Shown here: positions 40,372-52,441 of the stretch, in pieces
How positions within the stretch are numbered: the stretch's first letter is position 1
Layout of the letters: each line of letters begins with the position of its first letter
Assembly: GCF_910596095.1 (NCBI RefSeq)
Contig: NC_056555.1
Span: 8,619,501-8,683,500 of the forward strand
Source of the DNA: Thunnus maccoyii
Taxonomy: Eukaryota; Chordata; Actinopteri; Scombriformes; Scombridae
Length of the DNA stretch: 64,000 nt
Direction: 5' to 3'
The notes under the pieces: generated by a model
Told to the model about the DNA's origin: nothing
The model's database searches: none
Seen by the model: the letters and a program-made list of their open reading frames with translations, nothing else
Position numbers and translations under genes: made by a program

Positions 40372-40979
40372 AGAAAGAGAAGGCAAGAGTTCATTGGGGA
40401 ATCTGCTGAATTTCTGATGTGAAGGCAGAATGTTGGTTGCAGTGTTTTCGGTCTCTCCGGCCACGCATGAAGGTGTCTGTGAGTGTGTCTCCCCTTCCAT
40501 GTGAATGTGAATGCATGTATGTGTGTTGACATGTGGACGTCACGTGTGTGTAGGAAGCTGATTGATGTGCAGCGACAGGGTCTGGAGTGTCGGAGGAGTT
40601 AGAGAATCATCAGACAGCGATGACATCACTATTGCTCTGCTGACTCCACACACACACTCGTTCTTGTGCTCGGTATATGTTGTTCCTCTTTGACTTGAGG
40701 GAAGAGACTGACATTGTTTGTTAATAGAATAGAGGGAACGTTTAGTCTATGGAAAGTTGAAATTATATGTAGGAGGAAATTTTAAAAAGAAGCATTTACA
40801 GAAATAGTTTAGCCAGTCACAGCAACCACTGCAAAAAGGACAGTTCACAAAAGTCAATGTCTCCTTTTTTTCTTAATTCTTCTATTGCTGTCAAGCAGTA
40901 TTTACATTAGATGATTATATTACTTATTTCAAGGTAACTGGTCCTGATTTTTCTCAGACATTTAAGCTACGTTTTCAGA

Positions 40980-41240
40980 TAAAAGATTCTTGAAACAACT
41001 GCTGCTAGACTACTAACTGGTACCAGGAGGAGAGAGAACATCACACCTGTACTGGCATCCCTGCATTGGTCAGGACTGAGTTTAAGGTTCTATTTCTTGT
41101 TTTTAAAGCTTTACATGGCACCCCATTACACCTCTCTAACCCCTTTTCAACTCCAGATCTCTCAGATCCTCAGACCAGCTGCTCCTGGCTGACCCTCAGA
41201 TAAGGATAAAAGGGGGTAAGGGCAATTGTGCGTTAGCAGT
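40980..41240 (+). mobile_element. L2-like LINE ORF2 C-terminal fragment
   Basis: The plus-strand frame reads AARLLTGTRRRENITPVLAS followed by LHW. After a frame change it continues FKVLFLVFKALHGTP, HLSNPFSTPDLSDPQ and TSCSWL. The order matches the region after the reverse transcriptase in L2/CR1-type LINEs of fish. At least one frameshift is present and both flanks are truncated. Confidence 0.75.
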
Positions 41241-43387
41241 AGCCAAAGCCGTTCACCATTTTGAGCATCCTTAAGCTTTTATGTTTCACTTTTTATGTTT
41301 CACTTTTTCTCTTCTGTGTTTTCCAACTGTTCCTTTACTTATTTATTTGTGTATGCTTTTGGGATAGTATTGTTATGTTATCTCTACTGCTCTTTTGCTA
41401 TTACCATGTTATGTTATTTTATTTTATTTATGTTATTTTGCTGTACAGCACTTTCCCTTCAAAATCTGTGGAGCATTTCAGCATCTTTCAGTTCACTACT
41501 TTTTGGTTTTCTGGCCCACAGCTTTACTCTTTGATTCAGTCTCATGGCTCTCATTAACCTTGTTTCCTGGTGAAGCTCCTCACCATCAGGTTTAATTTCT
41601 CCACATTACACAAGAGTTTGCTTTTTTGAAGAGGGGGATTTTTTTTTTTTTTTAATTTCATTGCATCAATCAAATAACGTTGTGGGTTTAAAGAGCTGTG
41701 TTTAAAATGAGCAAATACTATAAAAATGCCTTGAGATGATCATGACTTCTTATAAAAGAAACATTTATTCCGAGGAACCCCGTGCTCCCAGCAGAGGAGG
41801 CAGAGTGGAAAATGAAAAGGTCTCTGTTGTAACCACCCACTGTAGGGTGATAATAATTATCAGGAATGGCATGCGCCTTGGCTTGAAAAAATGCCACTGA
41901 CAGTTAGAGGCGGCATATTGCTTCTCCAGCCAGCAACTCTGATAAAAATTTGTTCTATAAAGCTGCAGTGTACATATTGTATTTTGAGGTATTCAATGAC
42001 CTGGTAATGGTGGGTTGCACCATTTTTGTGCAATCATGTCGCATATTTCCTTAAAATCTCCGTCATCTATAGATCTCATTTACATTTTAACAAAGAAAGA
42101 TTCGCCTGGATACACTTGTGTCAGTTGATTTTTGCAGAAACAGCAGTGATGAGGGTTAAGTAATAATAGTGATGCTCAGGAAAAAAGATAGTTTGTTCTG
42201 ATGCTTTGTTGGAGGAATATAAGCTGAAGATGCAAAGGAGAAGCATCAGGTGTTAGACAATACAATTGTAAAACAATGGCTTTTGAGATATTTTGTATTG
42301 AATCTTGTGCACTGCTTTTTAGCAAAAGAGGAAAATTAGCAAATAAACTTCAGATCAGAGGTGAACAGAATCAAGTACCTCTGCATGCAAATTACTGTTA
42401 AAATTAGTTCAGTTTTAGCAAAAGTAAATATAAAATGGTGCCAAGGTTGTCCATATTCATGCTGGTTATATCTGTTTTACCAGTTAATCATCTTTTATTG
42501 GACAAGACAATCTCTGTGTCATTCTCTCAAATACATATTTCTGAATAATACATCTTAAAATGAATTTTTCTTTACTTTCTGCTATTTGTAGTAAGTGCAT
42601 ATGTGGATGTAATTAATGTACTAGTATGACAGAACAAAAGTATGTAACACAAGTAGCATGCACACACAGATATCTTCTGAGTGACAAAACTGTATAACTA
42701 ACACAGTGAAGTCATTCTGTTTTTTATTTAAATCTGAGCTGCAACAGCAGTAATTATAGTTGCCTATTTTGTAATAATAATCCAGCAGTCTTGTCATATT
42801 ATACCTGTAAATCTATGTTTTTTTAAACTCCCACCTCCTCTTCCTCTCCTCCCTCTTCATTCTTTCCCATTCTTATTATTTTCTGCCCTTGCAACTTCTA
42901 TGTAACCTAAGCAAGTGATTTAAAGAACACTGATTACATTTTTTTTTAAAAAAAACAAATCTATCTCAGTGTCTTACTGTGTTGTCCTGTTCGTCATCTT
43001 TAGCCTTGGGAAAATAAATGGCTCATTCTTGAGGCTCCACTCCTAATTAATTACTCAGAGCCTCAAACACTGCCTCACGTAAAAGTCTAAAGAAAAGAGA
43101 GGAAATACAAAAAGGTGTTTTGGTGTTATGCAGTACTGTGTATGTGTGTGTGTGTGATGATACGTACAAAGAGAGAAAGGACAAGGAAGCAGAAAACATG
43201 TCTCCATAACAAGTGACGCAGTTCTATTCTGAACAAATCAGTGACAAATGCACCTATTTTGACCTGTAATTAGTACAGTACCTCCTGTATGGAAGTTCAT
43301 TATTGACAAAACTATCAAGTATGCACACAACACATCCAAGCTATAACCTGCAATTCAGAAAGTGCAAAATACATTTTGGGCACTGTA
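41241..43387. other. Intergenic, no gene recognised
   Basis: AT-rich DNA with no exon-like segment and no bounded repeat that I could define. Confidence 0.55.
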
Positions 43388-43765
43388 AGAGTAAGATGAA
43401 GTACCACTCTTACATCTCTCAATTAAATATAAAGCTACAGCCAGCAGCTGGTTAGCTAGGTTTAGCAAATAGTAATAAAATCCACCTACCAGCTTCTCTA
43501 AAGTGCGCTAATTAATATGTATCTAATTTGTTTAATCCATACAAAAAACAATGTGTAAAAACATCAATTTGACCATTTTACAGATGGTTATGTATCGGAC
43601 TAATTCTTGGCCATCATCGGTAACTTATTGGAGTCTCAACTGGTTGCCCTAGCAACTGCTATGAGCCAAGAAATCCTGCACATAAAGCCCCCGTAAAATG
43701 TTTTAGACAAACAAAATATAAAGTGCTCATTAGTGAGCTTTAGAGATACTGGAAGACAGGTAATC
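43388..43765. mobile_element. Foldback/MITE fragment, TTTAAAGG family
   Basis: Carries the family's internal signatures: 'aaagctacagccagcagctg', 'aaaatccacctaccagcttc', 'ttaatccatacaaaaaacaa' and the inverted counterpart 'gctcattagtgagctttaga'. The outer arms are missing or weathered. Its right side abuts the hAT-like terminus that ends at 43882. Confidence 0.7.
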
Positions 43766-43769
43766 TAAT

Positions 43770-43882
43770 ATTAGACGGGTCCATATTTTTTGTATTGACC
43801 CTATCTACACTAGTATCAATACTCAAAACAAGACTTAGTATCAGTTGTATTGATACTTTAAGTATCAATCTGCCCACCCCTA
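43770..43882 (-). mobile_element. hAT-like terminus (inverted copy)
   Basis: Ends 'gcccacccccta'-like (gcccacccc then ta at 43882). Read on the minus strand it matches 39252-39330 for about 80 bp. The bases flanking the two termini (ttgtacag before 39252, cagacagc after 43882) do not match. They are therefore probably two separate insertions and not the two ends of one 4.6-kb element. Confidence 0.5.
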
Positions 43883-46800
43883 CAGACAGCAGCTGGACTC
43901 TGAAAAACAACCCACATAAAGCCTAATTTATGATTTCTGCCTCTGTGTGGCCACAAGGTTCTACGAAACGTAAAAATGTTTTCATCTGCTCATGTCCTTG
44001 AGGGTCTGTGTGGATTGTCCACATGCAGCCCAAAAGTTACGATTGTATGGACTGTACGCACAGACCATACACACTGACAAACGTATGTGTAATGTCTTCT
44101 TCTTATATTATCTAGCATGTCTTCTCCTGTACGATTTACCAAACAACCACCAGGGAGAAGTGCACTCCTAACATCAGCTTTCAGGCTAGATAACATACAG
44201 GATAAAAATCTACCTGCAATTGTCCATTTAGTTGCTGGTGTGATCCCTCTCCTTGGGAAAAAGGAACATTTCTGAAAGACCCTGTTTTCTTTCTTTAACA
44301 ATTAATCACTTTAAGACTATTTTTGTCTGCAAAAGCTAACTGGGATTTCAGTTCGACTTAAACTTTTAAATTGTGTAAGTATTGTCATTAAAGAACTTCC
44401 GTATATTTAGGTCCAATCAGTGTAATTTTGCAACTTTCAGATCAGTGGGATAGATGCATCACTTCACCGGGTTTCCTCAACATCCAATCAGCAATTAATC
44501 AGATATTCTGCATAATACAGTGACAAACTGCTAGTACATACTGAAATAAAAAAAATCCATGAATGATGGATGTGCCACCCTCTTGGACTGTAATTTTCAA
44601 AATGCCAGAACACAATGGTGAGACAGAATAATCTGTACTTCCATCATTCCCCTGAGAAAAAATGAATGAGACAGTGAAAAGGCAAAAAGAGAGTCGGGGG
44701 GGTTGAGTAAAAGCCAGAGTGCAAAAAAATAACATACTGTATATTCAAGCTATTCCCACACTGAATGCTCTCTTACAAAGCAAATAGCACATATTGTATC
44801 TCCTTCACACAAGTTCAGAGTGGCTGAATAGTGAAATCAACATTTGTGTAATCATCTCAGTTAGACTTTATTAAAGTCTCTCCTGGGAGCTGGCCCCATA
44901 CTGCTTGATGTAATTAGAATCTAGAAATGATATGGGTTGCTGTAGATGGAGAGCAAGCATCATGGCACTTGTTTTCTTTTTTCCCAGTTGGGCTTTCACT
45001 TACAAAGTAATGACTACTCCAAAATTACTATGAGCAGCAAAGTGATTGATAGGTTTAACTGTCATTATTACAGTATATGCTGTAGAATGTCAGATTCTGC
45101 TTATCAGATTTGGCTGCCTGTTATTCTTCTTTGTCTGTCTTTGTTTAGTTGTAATTTAATTTCATTTTGAAAGCACTGGTGTTTAAGAGTTGAAAGTGCC
45201 TGATCATTTGAACAGTAACAAAACTGTCTTCAAGGCTGGCTCTATAAAAAAACACACAAACAAACAAAAAAATTTTTTATGTTTGGTTTCACACAGGCAT
45301 AAAGCTAGTTTTTCAGCATATCTCAGCTGTATGATCTTATAGGTGAGGAGCACAGTGCTGAAATTATAGCCAGTTTGATGTACTTCATATTAGATTGCAT
45401 GTTATGGTCATAGGCACATCTAGCTTTGTCTTATAGCTCCTCCTAGTGACTGAATCTGTTTAAATCAGCCTGAGAACACATAAGAATAGAGGACTCTTCT
45501 GTAAGAATATTTTATGATGCTTTATTAACCTCCTTAATCTCCATGCACCTGTGTCAATATTCAAGGTCTATTGTGAACACTTATTTTGAAACTGAGAGGG
45601 TCTGAATACAGTAAGAAGCATAAACATTTTTAAAAAAATGTTTTTTACCTTCTTTATACCTATGAGTTGTCTTCTGTATGTTCTGCGATGTTTTGTGGTA
45701 CATATATTTATCAAAGGTGCTCTGTAAATAAACTCGACTTGAGACTTGATGCTGCATTAATCATTTTAATCGAAATTCTACACAAGATTGCATCAACATG
45801 AGAGCAGCATACAGCTAAATGGACAGTATATACAGTTAGTGTGGAACAGAAGTACTAGACAGATGAATAAACACAGACACAAGTAACAGACTCAGATAGA
45901 AAAGAGGAAAGGGGCTTTGTGATGGAAGAAAATCTGAAATTACCATTTACACTGTTTATCAGTCACATGGATTTCGTGGCCTCATTCGAACCTGAAAAGT
46001 CTCAAACCTGACCTGAACAAAACCAGAGGACCAAATATGACAAAACTGTGATAAACTGATATAATGATAAACTGCACAATCAAATCACATGTTTGAATCC
46101 CAGCCCAATCCTGAGAACAATCAGGTCATGTTCGGTTTGAAATCAACTTCATATTTATAGTAGATCTTGTGTATTTACATAGAAAAAGCAGTTCATCCTT
46201 CACACACACACACACACACACAAATCAGGCACAACAAAAAATAGCTGACATTATCAATCACAATTAAACCACAAAGTACAAAACAATAAAATAAATTATG
46301 GCTTGGTCAAGATTTTTTTTTTATCATATCTTCACTTATAAAGTTGTCTGTGGATCAGGTGAAACTGGCAAAAAGCAAAAGTCTGTCACTACAAAATACA
46401 TCCCATACAATAAAAACTGTTGAAAAGATGTTTTACAATATGGCTGCATCATATTTGGTCTCTTTAATTGTATTTACAGCTCATGTCAACAGTTATTTCT
46501 CCAAAGGGTGAATTATAGAGCAGCATATTTACATTTATAGTACAAAACAGTTTGTCATAAGAAAACGTTGCATCATAACCCATCCTGTCAATTCCCAGAC
46601 TCCTACAGAAAATCTCAAAATTACATCATCATTTATTTCAACTTGTAGAGGATTTCAATCACAAATTATTTACATAAAGTAGAAACAACTTTTATATACA
46701 GGAAGTTCATATCAAAACATTATAATTCAGACCGGTACCAATGATTTTACAATACATACTGTCTTAATCAAAAATTGAATTTTTTTTTTTTTTAAATAAA

Positions 46801-46900
46801 AAAATGAATACCCTTTGTTGTTGTAATTTTCATGTAGTTGTGAACAGATTCAGGGTTCCAGGGTTTTTGATTTTCACCCCCATCTGTCATTACTATCTGA
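43883..46900. other. Intergenic, 3' flank of alg10
   Basis: No exon recognised. It contains a LINE-like tail near 45715-45750 ('gtgctctgtaaataaactcg' followed by actt-type repeats) and a CA run at 46201-46222. The right portion probably includes the alg10 3' UTR (minus strand), but no single polyadenylation signal stands out. Confidence 0.5.
46201..46222. repeat. (CA)n microsatellite
   Basis: Pure CA run downstream of alg10. Confidence 0.93.
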
Positions 46901-47045
46901 CATTATCCTGAACACAGTCTGGTTACAAAATGGCTCTTACAGAGAAAGAGCTTTCTATAAAGTAGTACTGTGGGAATTCTTTGATACCAGCACCCTGTTT
47001 GAGTCATTCTGATACCAGAACCAGTTCTTCCTCCATCTCTTTGGT

Positions 47046-49445
47046 TCACCACATGAACCTCTGTGTGGCCGTGCTGTCCGGCCAGTGGAAGGTCTTGGTG
47101 ATGAAGATGTAAATTGTGGCGGCATTGACCGCCGTGTACAGGAGGAACTCCAGAATGAGTCTGGGAAGAGATGGCAGGGGCATGTGGAGACGGTACATCA
47201 GGTACGGAACGATGAAGTACCTGAACTCCAGGAGCTTCTGGGGGACCGTGGCGGCCAGGAGGCACGCCAGGAACGCTAAGCTCCAGAAGAGCGAGCGCGA
47301 CTTGAAGGAGTCCAGAAAGTTCCACCCTGCGAACACGTACGCGGGGACGAGGAGGAAGCGCACCAGCTCGTGCCTCTGGAAAATCCTTTTCCACACGTAG
47401 AAGGGGAAGTGGCGGTTATCTGCCAGGAGGTACTTGTGGACGAAGGTGAACTTCCACACCAGGAGGAAGCAGAGACCGGTGATGAGGATGAAGAAAAAAG
47501 GCTGTTTCTTCAGAGCCTGCAGGAAGCGAAGGACGCGGTGGTAACAAAGCGAGACGGGAAGGGAAAAGAAGAGAGAGAAGGAGAAGAAATAAAAGAGTTG
47601 AGGAAAGTTGAGGCAGGCTTCGTGGCTCGTCCTGTCACCCACCACGATCCCATCATTCAGCACCACGAACAAAACGAAACCCACGCCGACTGCTGCGTAA
47701 GGCCAGGCCACCAGCAGCACCGCCTTCACATGACTGGGAGAGGTGAGGAACTCCAGTGAGAAAAGCATCACTTTCTTTGCTCCGCTAAATGACAAAGGAA
47801 CCTGGGAGGGAGGAGACTTCTCATCCCTCTTTTTCGTATGCTCCACCCTCCAGGCCTCATCCATCTTGGCGGCCACCAGGGTGCCTGCGCAGAACGCCAC
47901 CCAGATGATGTTGGTCTGGCGGAAGAGAATGGAACAGATGCCCAGGAGCGCCGAGGCTTTGTGGCAGCCGTACAGCGTCATGAGGTAGGTAAAGAGGATG
48001 AAGAAAGTAGATCCAGCGTCGGTGTAGTAGAGGAAGTTGAAGAAGTAGAGCACGGGGAAGGTGGAGAGAGACAGCGCTGACAGGACTCGCCGTGAGGTTG
48101 TTCGTGTCTGGAAGAGAAGAAACAAAATTAGAGGACAAACATTAGATCCGCTGCCCTCCGCTCATGTATAACTCTCTCTGTCATCTAGTCGTACCTTCTC
48201 CCTGAGGTGCAGTTTACAGATGAGCAGATAGAGCAGGTAAAGGTTGCCGCAGTTGAAGAGCAGGTTGATGAAGCGTAGCATGGCCGTGGAACATACCACC
48301 GCACCTGTCAGGTCGGCGAGCCACACCACAGGCTTGATGACGCCCACGGTGACGAGGTAAAGGCCTGGGAGGGTGGTGATCATTGGGTCCCACTGCACAA
48401 GGATCGAAACCATGTTCATTTTACACATGAAGAGAATTCAAGATGACTTGGTAAGTGCTACTCAGTTTGTGAAAATAATTGGATGTCTTCTTGAAAAATT
48501 TAGAGATTTTTTCAAGTCTGACAAAATAACTCTGATGATGTCATAGTGATGTCACCAGGGTTAGGTGTCATAACAGTTATTTTGGCTTGGACATGGAGCC
48601 TGACTCACCAAATGTGGGTGCGTAGTTTGAAAGACATGGATGTTTACCATGCAGGGAGGCTCTAATGAGAGACACTATCAGGTAGCATTGTGGGAGATGT
48701 AGGATACAGTGATTTTAGAGCTTGGGGATTAAAAAAGATATCTCTGCATGTGCGGTTTCTTTTTCGATCATCCCTTTTTTTTTTAAACAGCCTTTCACAA
48801 GCCCCTCAACTTAATGAAAGTTATTTGAAAGTACTTTTTGTTAGGTTTTTCAATATTTAGTATTCGTGACGTAACTGTGTTACAAGAAAAAAATTATCCT
48901 TAATTTAACTTGACTTCCTGACATAATACAAGTTGAATACAGTAATAGAATCTGTTATTTTGTCCTCCACAAACTCAACTGTTAGAAATATGGTCATCAG
49001 CATGTCAGTATGTTTGAAAAAGAGCTTTAAACGTGAATAAAACGCCGACTTCTGAACATTTGACGTATCCTGACTAAAGCTTGCCTACATGTTAAGTACG
49101 AGAACAATACATCTGAGCACATAACCCCTGCTAATGTGTTTCTATACATCTGAGATGGAGATTAAAGGCTCTACAAGCTGCCACATCATTTTAAATGACA
49201 AAAGCTCCGCTGTCAGCTAATCCGCTCAACAACAATGAGACTCGCTTTCATGGCGTCATTTTATTAGAAAGCCACTTTACCTCATTGAATTTTCCATGGC
49301 AATATTTCTGAGCTTGAGGGATATGAAATATCTCGTCCATGTACGGCTCCCTTTGCTCCCGAGTGACTCTGGAGAACAGCAGGCAGGATATCAAGAAGTT
49401 GGTGCTGCAGAGAGCAGTGAAGATGTAGCCTTCAAATTTCTCCAT
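47046..49445 (-). CDS. alg10: ALG10 alpha-1,2-glucosyltransferase
   Basis: Three exons on the minus strand (49445-49281, 48392-48195, 48107-47046) give 474 residues; human ALG10 has about 473. ALG10 is a multi-pass ER enzyme. It uses dolichyl-phosphate glucose to add the third, terminal glucose in alpha-1,2 linkage to the lipid-linked oligosaccharide, the last step before oligosaccharyltransferase. The protein starts MEKFEGYIFTALCSTNFLIS, followed by REPYMDEIFHIPQAQKYC (acidic D37/E38 in the first luminal loop, typical of the family). It continues through WDPMITTLPGLYLV, RQTNIIWV, GDRTSHEACLNFPQLFYFFS, HKYLLADNRH, VPAYVFAGW and VPQKLLEFRYFIVPYLMYRL, and ends RFMW like the human protein. About a dozen hydrophobic segments are visible. 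Both introns are GT-AG and fall between codons. It is divergent with tprkb. Confidence 0.98.
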
Positions 49446-49943
49446 GTTTGACGACGAAATCCGACGCAAAAGTGAACGCAACCCGAAGCTAGCTGTTATA
49501 ACAGCGTGTATAACGCATAACGACTCGATACGTGTGTTAAAAATCACTGCACGGTCTCAATTCAGAGGGAAACTGCGTGAAATCTGTCCCAGTACTGATA
49601 AGCGGAAGAGTTTTATGTTTGACAGCTGGCGGTCCGCCTAGCAAACACGCTCGTCAAGGAAACTTTGTGTTCTGGCGTTATGTTAAATAGTTCCCCATCA
49701 TACTTTTCTAACACAAATCTCCAAAATAATTAACATAATTATACATATGATTAATTTTAAAATGTAATGTTTCAACTGTGGTTTTCTTTCCTTTGTGGAA
49801 CTGTTTCCCTTCCTAAAGAGGACGTTTCCGCTCAACCGGTGTCACCGTGTTATGGTTCCCCTTGTGTACACACTTTCATGTGAAGCGTGGTGGCACTGAA
49901 CGTATCTCGTAGTTTTCTCATATTTTGTCAAATATTGTTCAAC
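49446..49943. promoter_or_regulatory. Putative bidirectional promoter, alg10/tprkb
   Basis: The 498 bp between the two start codons must hold the 5' UTRs and promoters of both divergent genes. The alg10 side is comparatively CpG-rich ('cgacgaaatccgacgc', 'gcggaagagt'). No TATA box was recognised in a convincing position. Transcription start sites cannot be fixed from sequence. Confidence 0.6.
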
Positions 49944-51351
49944 ATGCAGTTAACACGGGAGCTAGAGCTTTACCCCGACCACAGCGTGACTCAAATGCTT
50001 TTCAAAGAGGTGAAAAATGCCGCCGAGTTGAGACAAAAAGCCGTGGAGGGTAAAATAAATGGTGCCTTGATCAACCCGACCATGGTGAGATTTTTAGCAA
50101 CGTTTTTTTAATCACACTCTTAATACTCAATTTCAGTACTTTCCTTACAGAACGATAAACAACACTGAGCCTGTTTGTACAACTTCTCTTGTCTGTTATT
50201 CAAGATGAAAAGTAAATATCAGGGAAATTATGTCTTTCACTGTTTTTCTTTTTTATTTACAGCTGCTGAATCCTTTTCAAGTACTGGTAGCTGCCAATAA
50301 GGCTGTTCACTTACAGAAAATTGGAAAAATGAAGACAAGAAGTCTATTCTCTGAAATAATCTTCAACCTGTCACCTACTAATAATGTAAGTAAAATACAT
50401 TGATACATTTATTTAATGCATAGTGCATACACAAGAAATATTATGTCCTATTTCAGCTGGGAAAACATCCCTTTCTTCATATTGTTGTCCATTTATTTTT
50501 ATGAAAATGCTCATTTATATTTAAAACAGTATCGAGCCATAATCAGTTTAGGGGTAGAGAATACCTGTCATTGTTTAAATCCATGTTTTTTTATCTAATG
50601 AAAACTTTAATTGTTAGTTATCTGGAAATAAAAACTTATTTTGTTGTTGTGCACAAGTCTAATCTGCTCTGAATGGGAACCATCAGTTAAAATGTACATG
50701 TAAAGACTGAAAAATTCTATGTGTGCCTTCACTAATAATACAGATCTCAGAGGCCTTCAAAAAGTTTGGGATCTCAGACGGTGATGACTCTGTCCTGGTG
50801 GTCCTGGTTCACAACAAAGATGAGTCGCAGCTTCTGTCAGACATCACAGCCAAGGTGAACGGACGGCAGGTTCCAGTGGAAGATGTTTCCTCGCTGTCGG
50901 ACCTTGCAAAGATCAAAAAGGTTCTCCACCTCTGCTTTTATGTGATTCTTGCCATATAGTCTGGACTTGCAGATGCATCTGTTTGTGTCTGAGGAGTTGA
51001 GGCCACATCCTGAAACCTTTAAGTGTTGCTGGAGTCATTTTCCAAACAAAAATGCCAATATTTCTCTGGTTCCAACTTCTCAGATGTGAGGATTTGCTGC
51101 TTTTCTTTGTATAACATTATAGTAAACTGAATATCTTTGGATTTTGGCCTGTTGGTCGGGCAAAATAAATTAAAATTAAGTGATGTACGTGTACACCTAT
51201 TTGTCTTCACCAATTTTTGAAGCATTTTTTCTATAATCTAACCCTGTTTTTGTCTCCATTTCAGTTGTATAAAGTCACTCCTCAGGAGGAGAAGTGTGGG
51301 ACTCTGCTGGATGCAGTTGTATGCAGAATGGCCACTAAGGATGTCATGTAG
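49944..51351 (+). CDS. tprkb: TPRKB/CGI121, KEOPS complex subunit
   Basis: Four exons (49944-50084, 50263-50385, 50744-50920, 51265-51351, TAG) encode 175 residues, the same length as human TPRKB. TPRKB (yeast Cgi121) binds the kinase TP53RK/Bud32 in the KEOPS/EKC complex, which makes N6-threonylcarbamoyladenosine at A37 of ANN-decoding tRNAs; it is also implicated in bringing tRNA to the complex. The protein begins [20 protein letters not shown]. It contains [60 protein letters not shown] and [11 protein letters not shown], and ends RMATKDVM. All introns fall between codons. The start is the first ATG of the long frame, in a near-consensus context (AACATGC). A decayed MITE occupies the last intron. 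AATAAA follows 37 nt after the stop. Confidence 0.98.
51012..51240 (-). mobile_element. Decayed hAT-type MITE in tprkb intron 3
   Basis: 'tctggttccaacttctcag', 'aaactgaatatctttggatt' and 'gttggtcgggcaaaataaa' match, in order, the body of the TAGGGCTGCAAC family seen at 36645-36924. Both termini have eroded. Confidence 0.55.
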
Positions 51352-51387
51352 ATACAACAGAAAATAAGACCAGAACACTTTTTTTAA

Positions 51388-51393
51388 AATAAA
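51388..51393 (+). terminator. tprkb polyadenylation signal
   Basis: AATAAA 37 nt after the tprkb stop codon. It would give a very short 3' UTR. Confidence 0.75.
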
Positions 51394-52441
51394 GAATTGT
51401 TACAAGTGAGATGTGGATTAATAGTAATGAGTTTTCTGCTGTTAATGTTGTTCCACCACATTAAGTCCCAAAATATTGTTTCACACTTTATGTACATGTG
51501 AGAAATATATCTTATTTTTCATATATGTGTCCTGTCATTACTCCTACTTCAGTTGTGTCTATCCAGGTTAGACAGTAACAGATGTTGAAAAAGTTGGCGA
51601 GACGGAGAGGCAAGTTAGCAGAGTTACCACCTCAACTTTTCATATTTCTCTTTCCTTTGAAGCTTTTCGGGTTACAGTTATTTTTGTCTCTGAAAGCTGA
51701 AGGTGGGCTCTGAGTTTTTGACAGTTGGGGACGATGATTAAAGCAGGACTCATGCCAGCAGTGGTGAATAATGAATCAAAAGTGCTCTGGGCCAAATATC
51801 AAGTATATCTCAGGAGGATTAAAAAATATATAACCACATTCACAGCTCTGACGTGAAAAATTCAAGTCAAATTTCAGTCAAACTCTGTCAGCCTAAGAAG
51901 ACAGGAATATTAAATGTACGGGCTGTCTGAAACATTTGGATGCAGCTTTTGACAGAAAGATATTCAGAACAGCTTTATTCTTTTAAATAACCTTGAACGA
52001 CCAAGTTTGTGGATAAAGAAATTCTTTAACTTTTGGAAATTTAAAATGTCGCAGACTTTTTTTTCTAAAGGGCATAACATTATTTACATACTCAGAATGA
52101 GATGAGATTGAGGTGTTTATTAAAACTAGCTGTACATACACTGTTAAAATGTTTATTCACAGACACTTAAATTAGTTATTCAATGAATATGGTCTTACTA
52201 TATATCAACTGATTTCATCATGATTAATCTCACATCCAGACAAATATCATGTCAACAACAGAAACAGAAACCTCCTACAGTTAGACTCAATACATACAGA
52301 CAGAATGGCTCTAAAATGAATAGTGAATAGTATTTCAACTTTACAGTGTGTTAGACTATAAAGAGACACAATGTTCACCTCAGTGGCCACAAATTGGCAC
52401 AGATTTGTCAGAATTAGTCACATAAAGTAGTGAAAGTTTTA
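51394..52441. other. Convergent 3' flank between tprkb and dehydratase-like gene
   Basis: The two genes converge here. The right part must include the 3' UTR of the minus-strand gene; TTTATT motifs (AATAAA on the minus strand) occur near 52113 and 52149. No other feature was recognised. Confidence 0.5.

Noticed and set aside
39252..43882. A single 4.6-kb autonomous hAT transposon
   Set aside because: No transposase coding sequence between the termini and the 8-bp flanks (ttgtacag and cagacagc) differ.
47085..48080. Several plus-strand frames of 80-129 codons
   Set aside because: Shadows of the long alg10 coding exon on the other strand; composition is Glu/Gly/Arg-rich antisense text with no recognisable domain.
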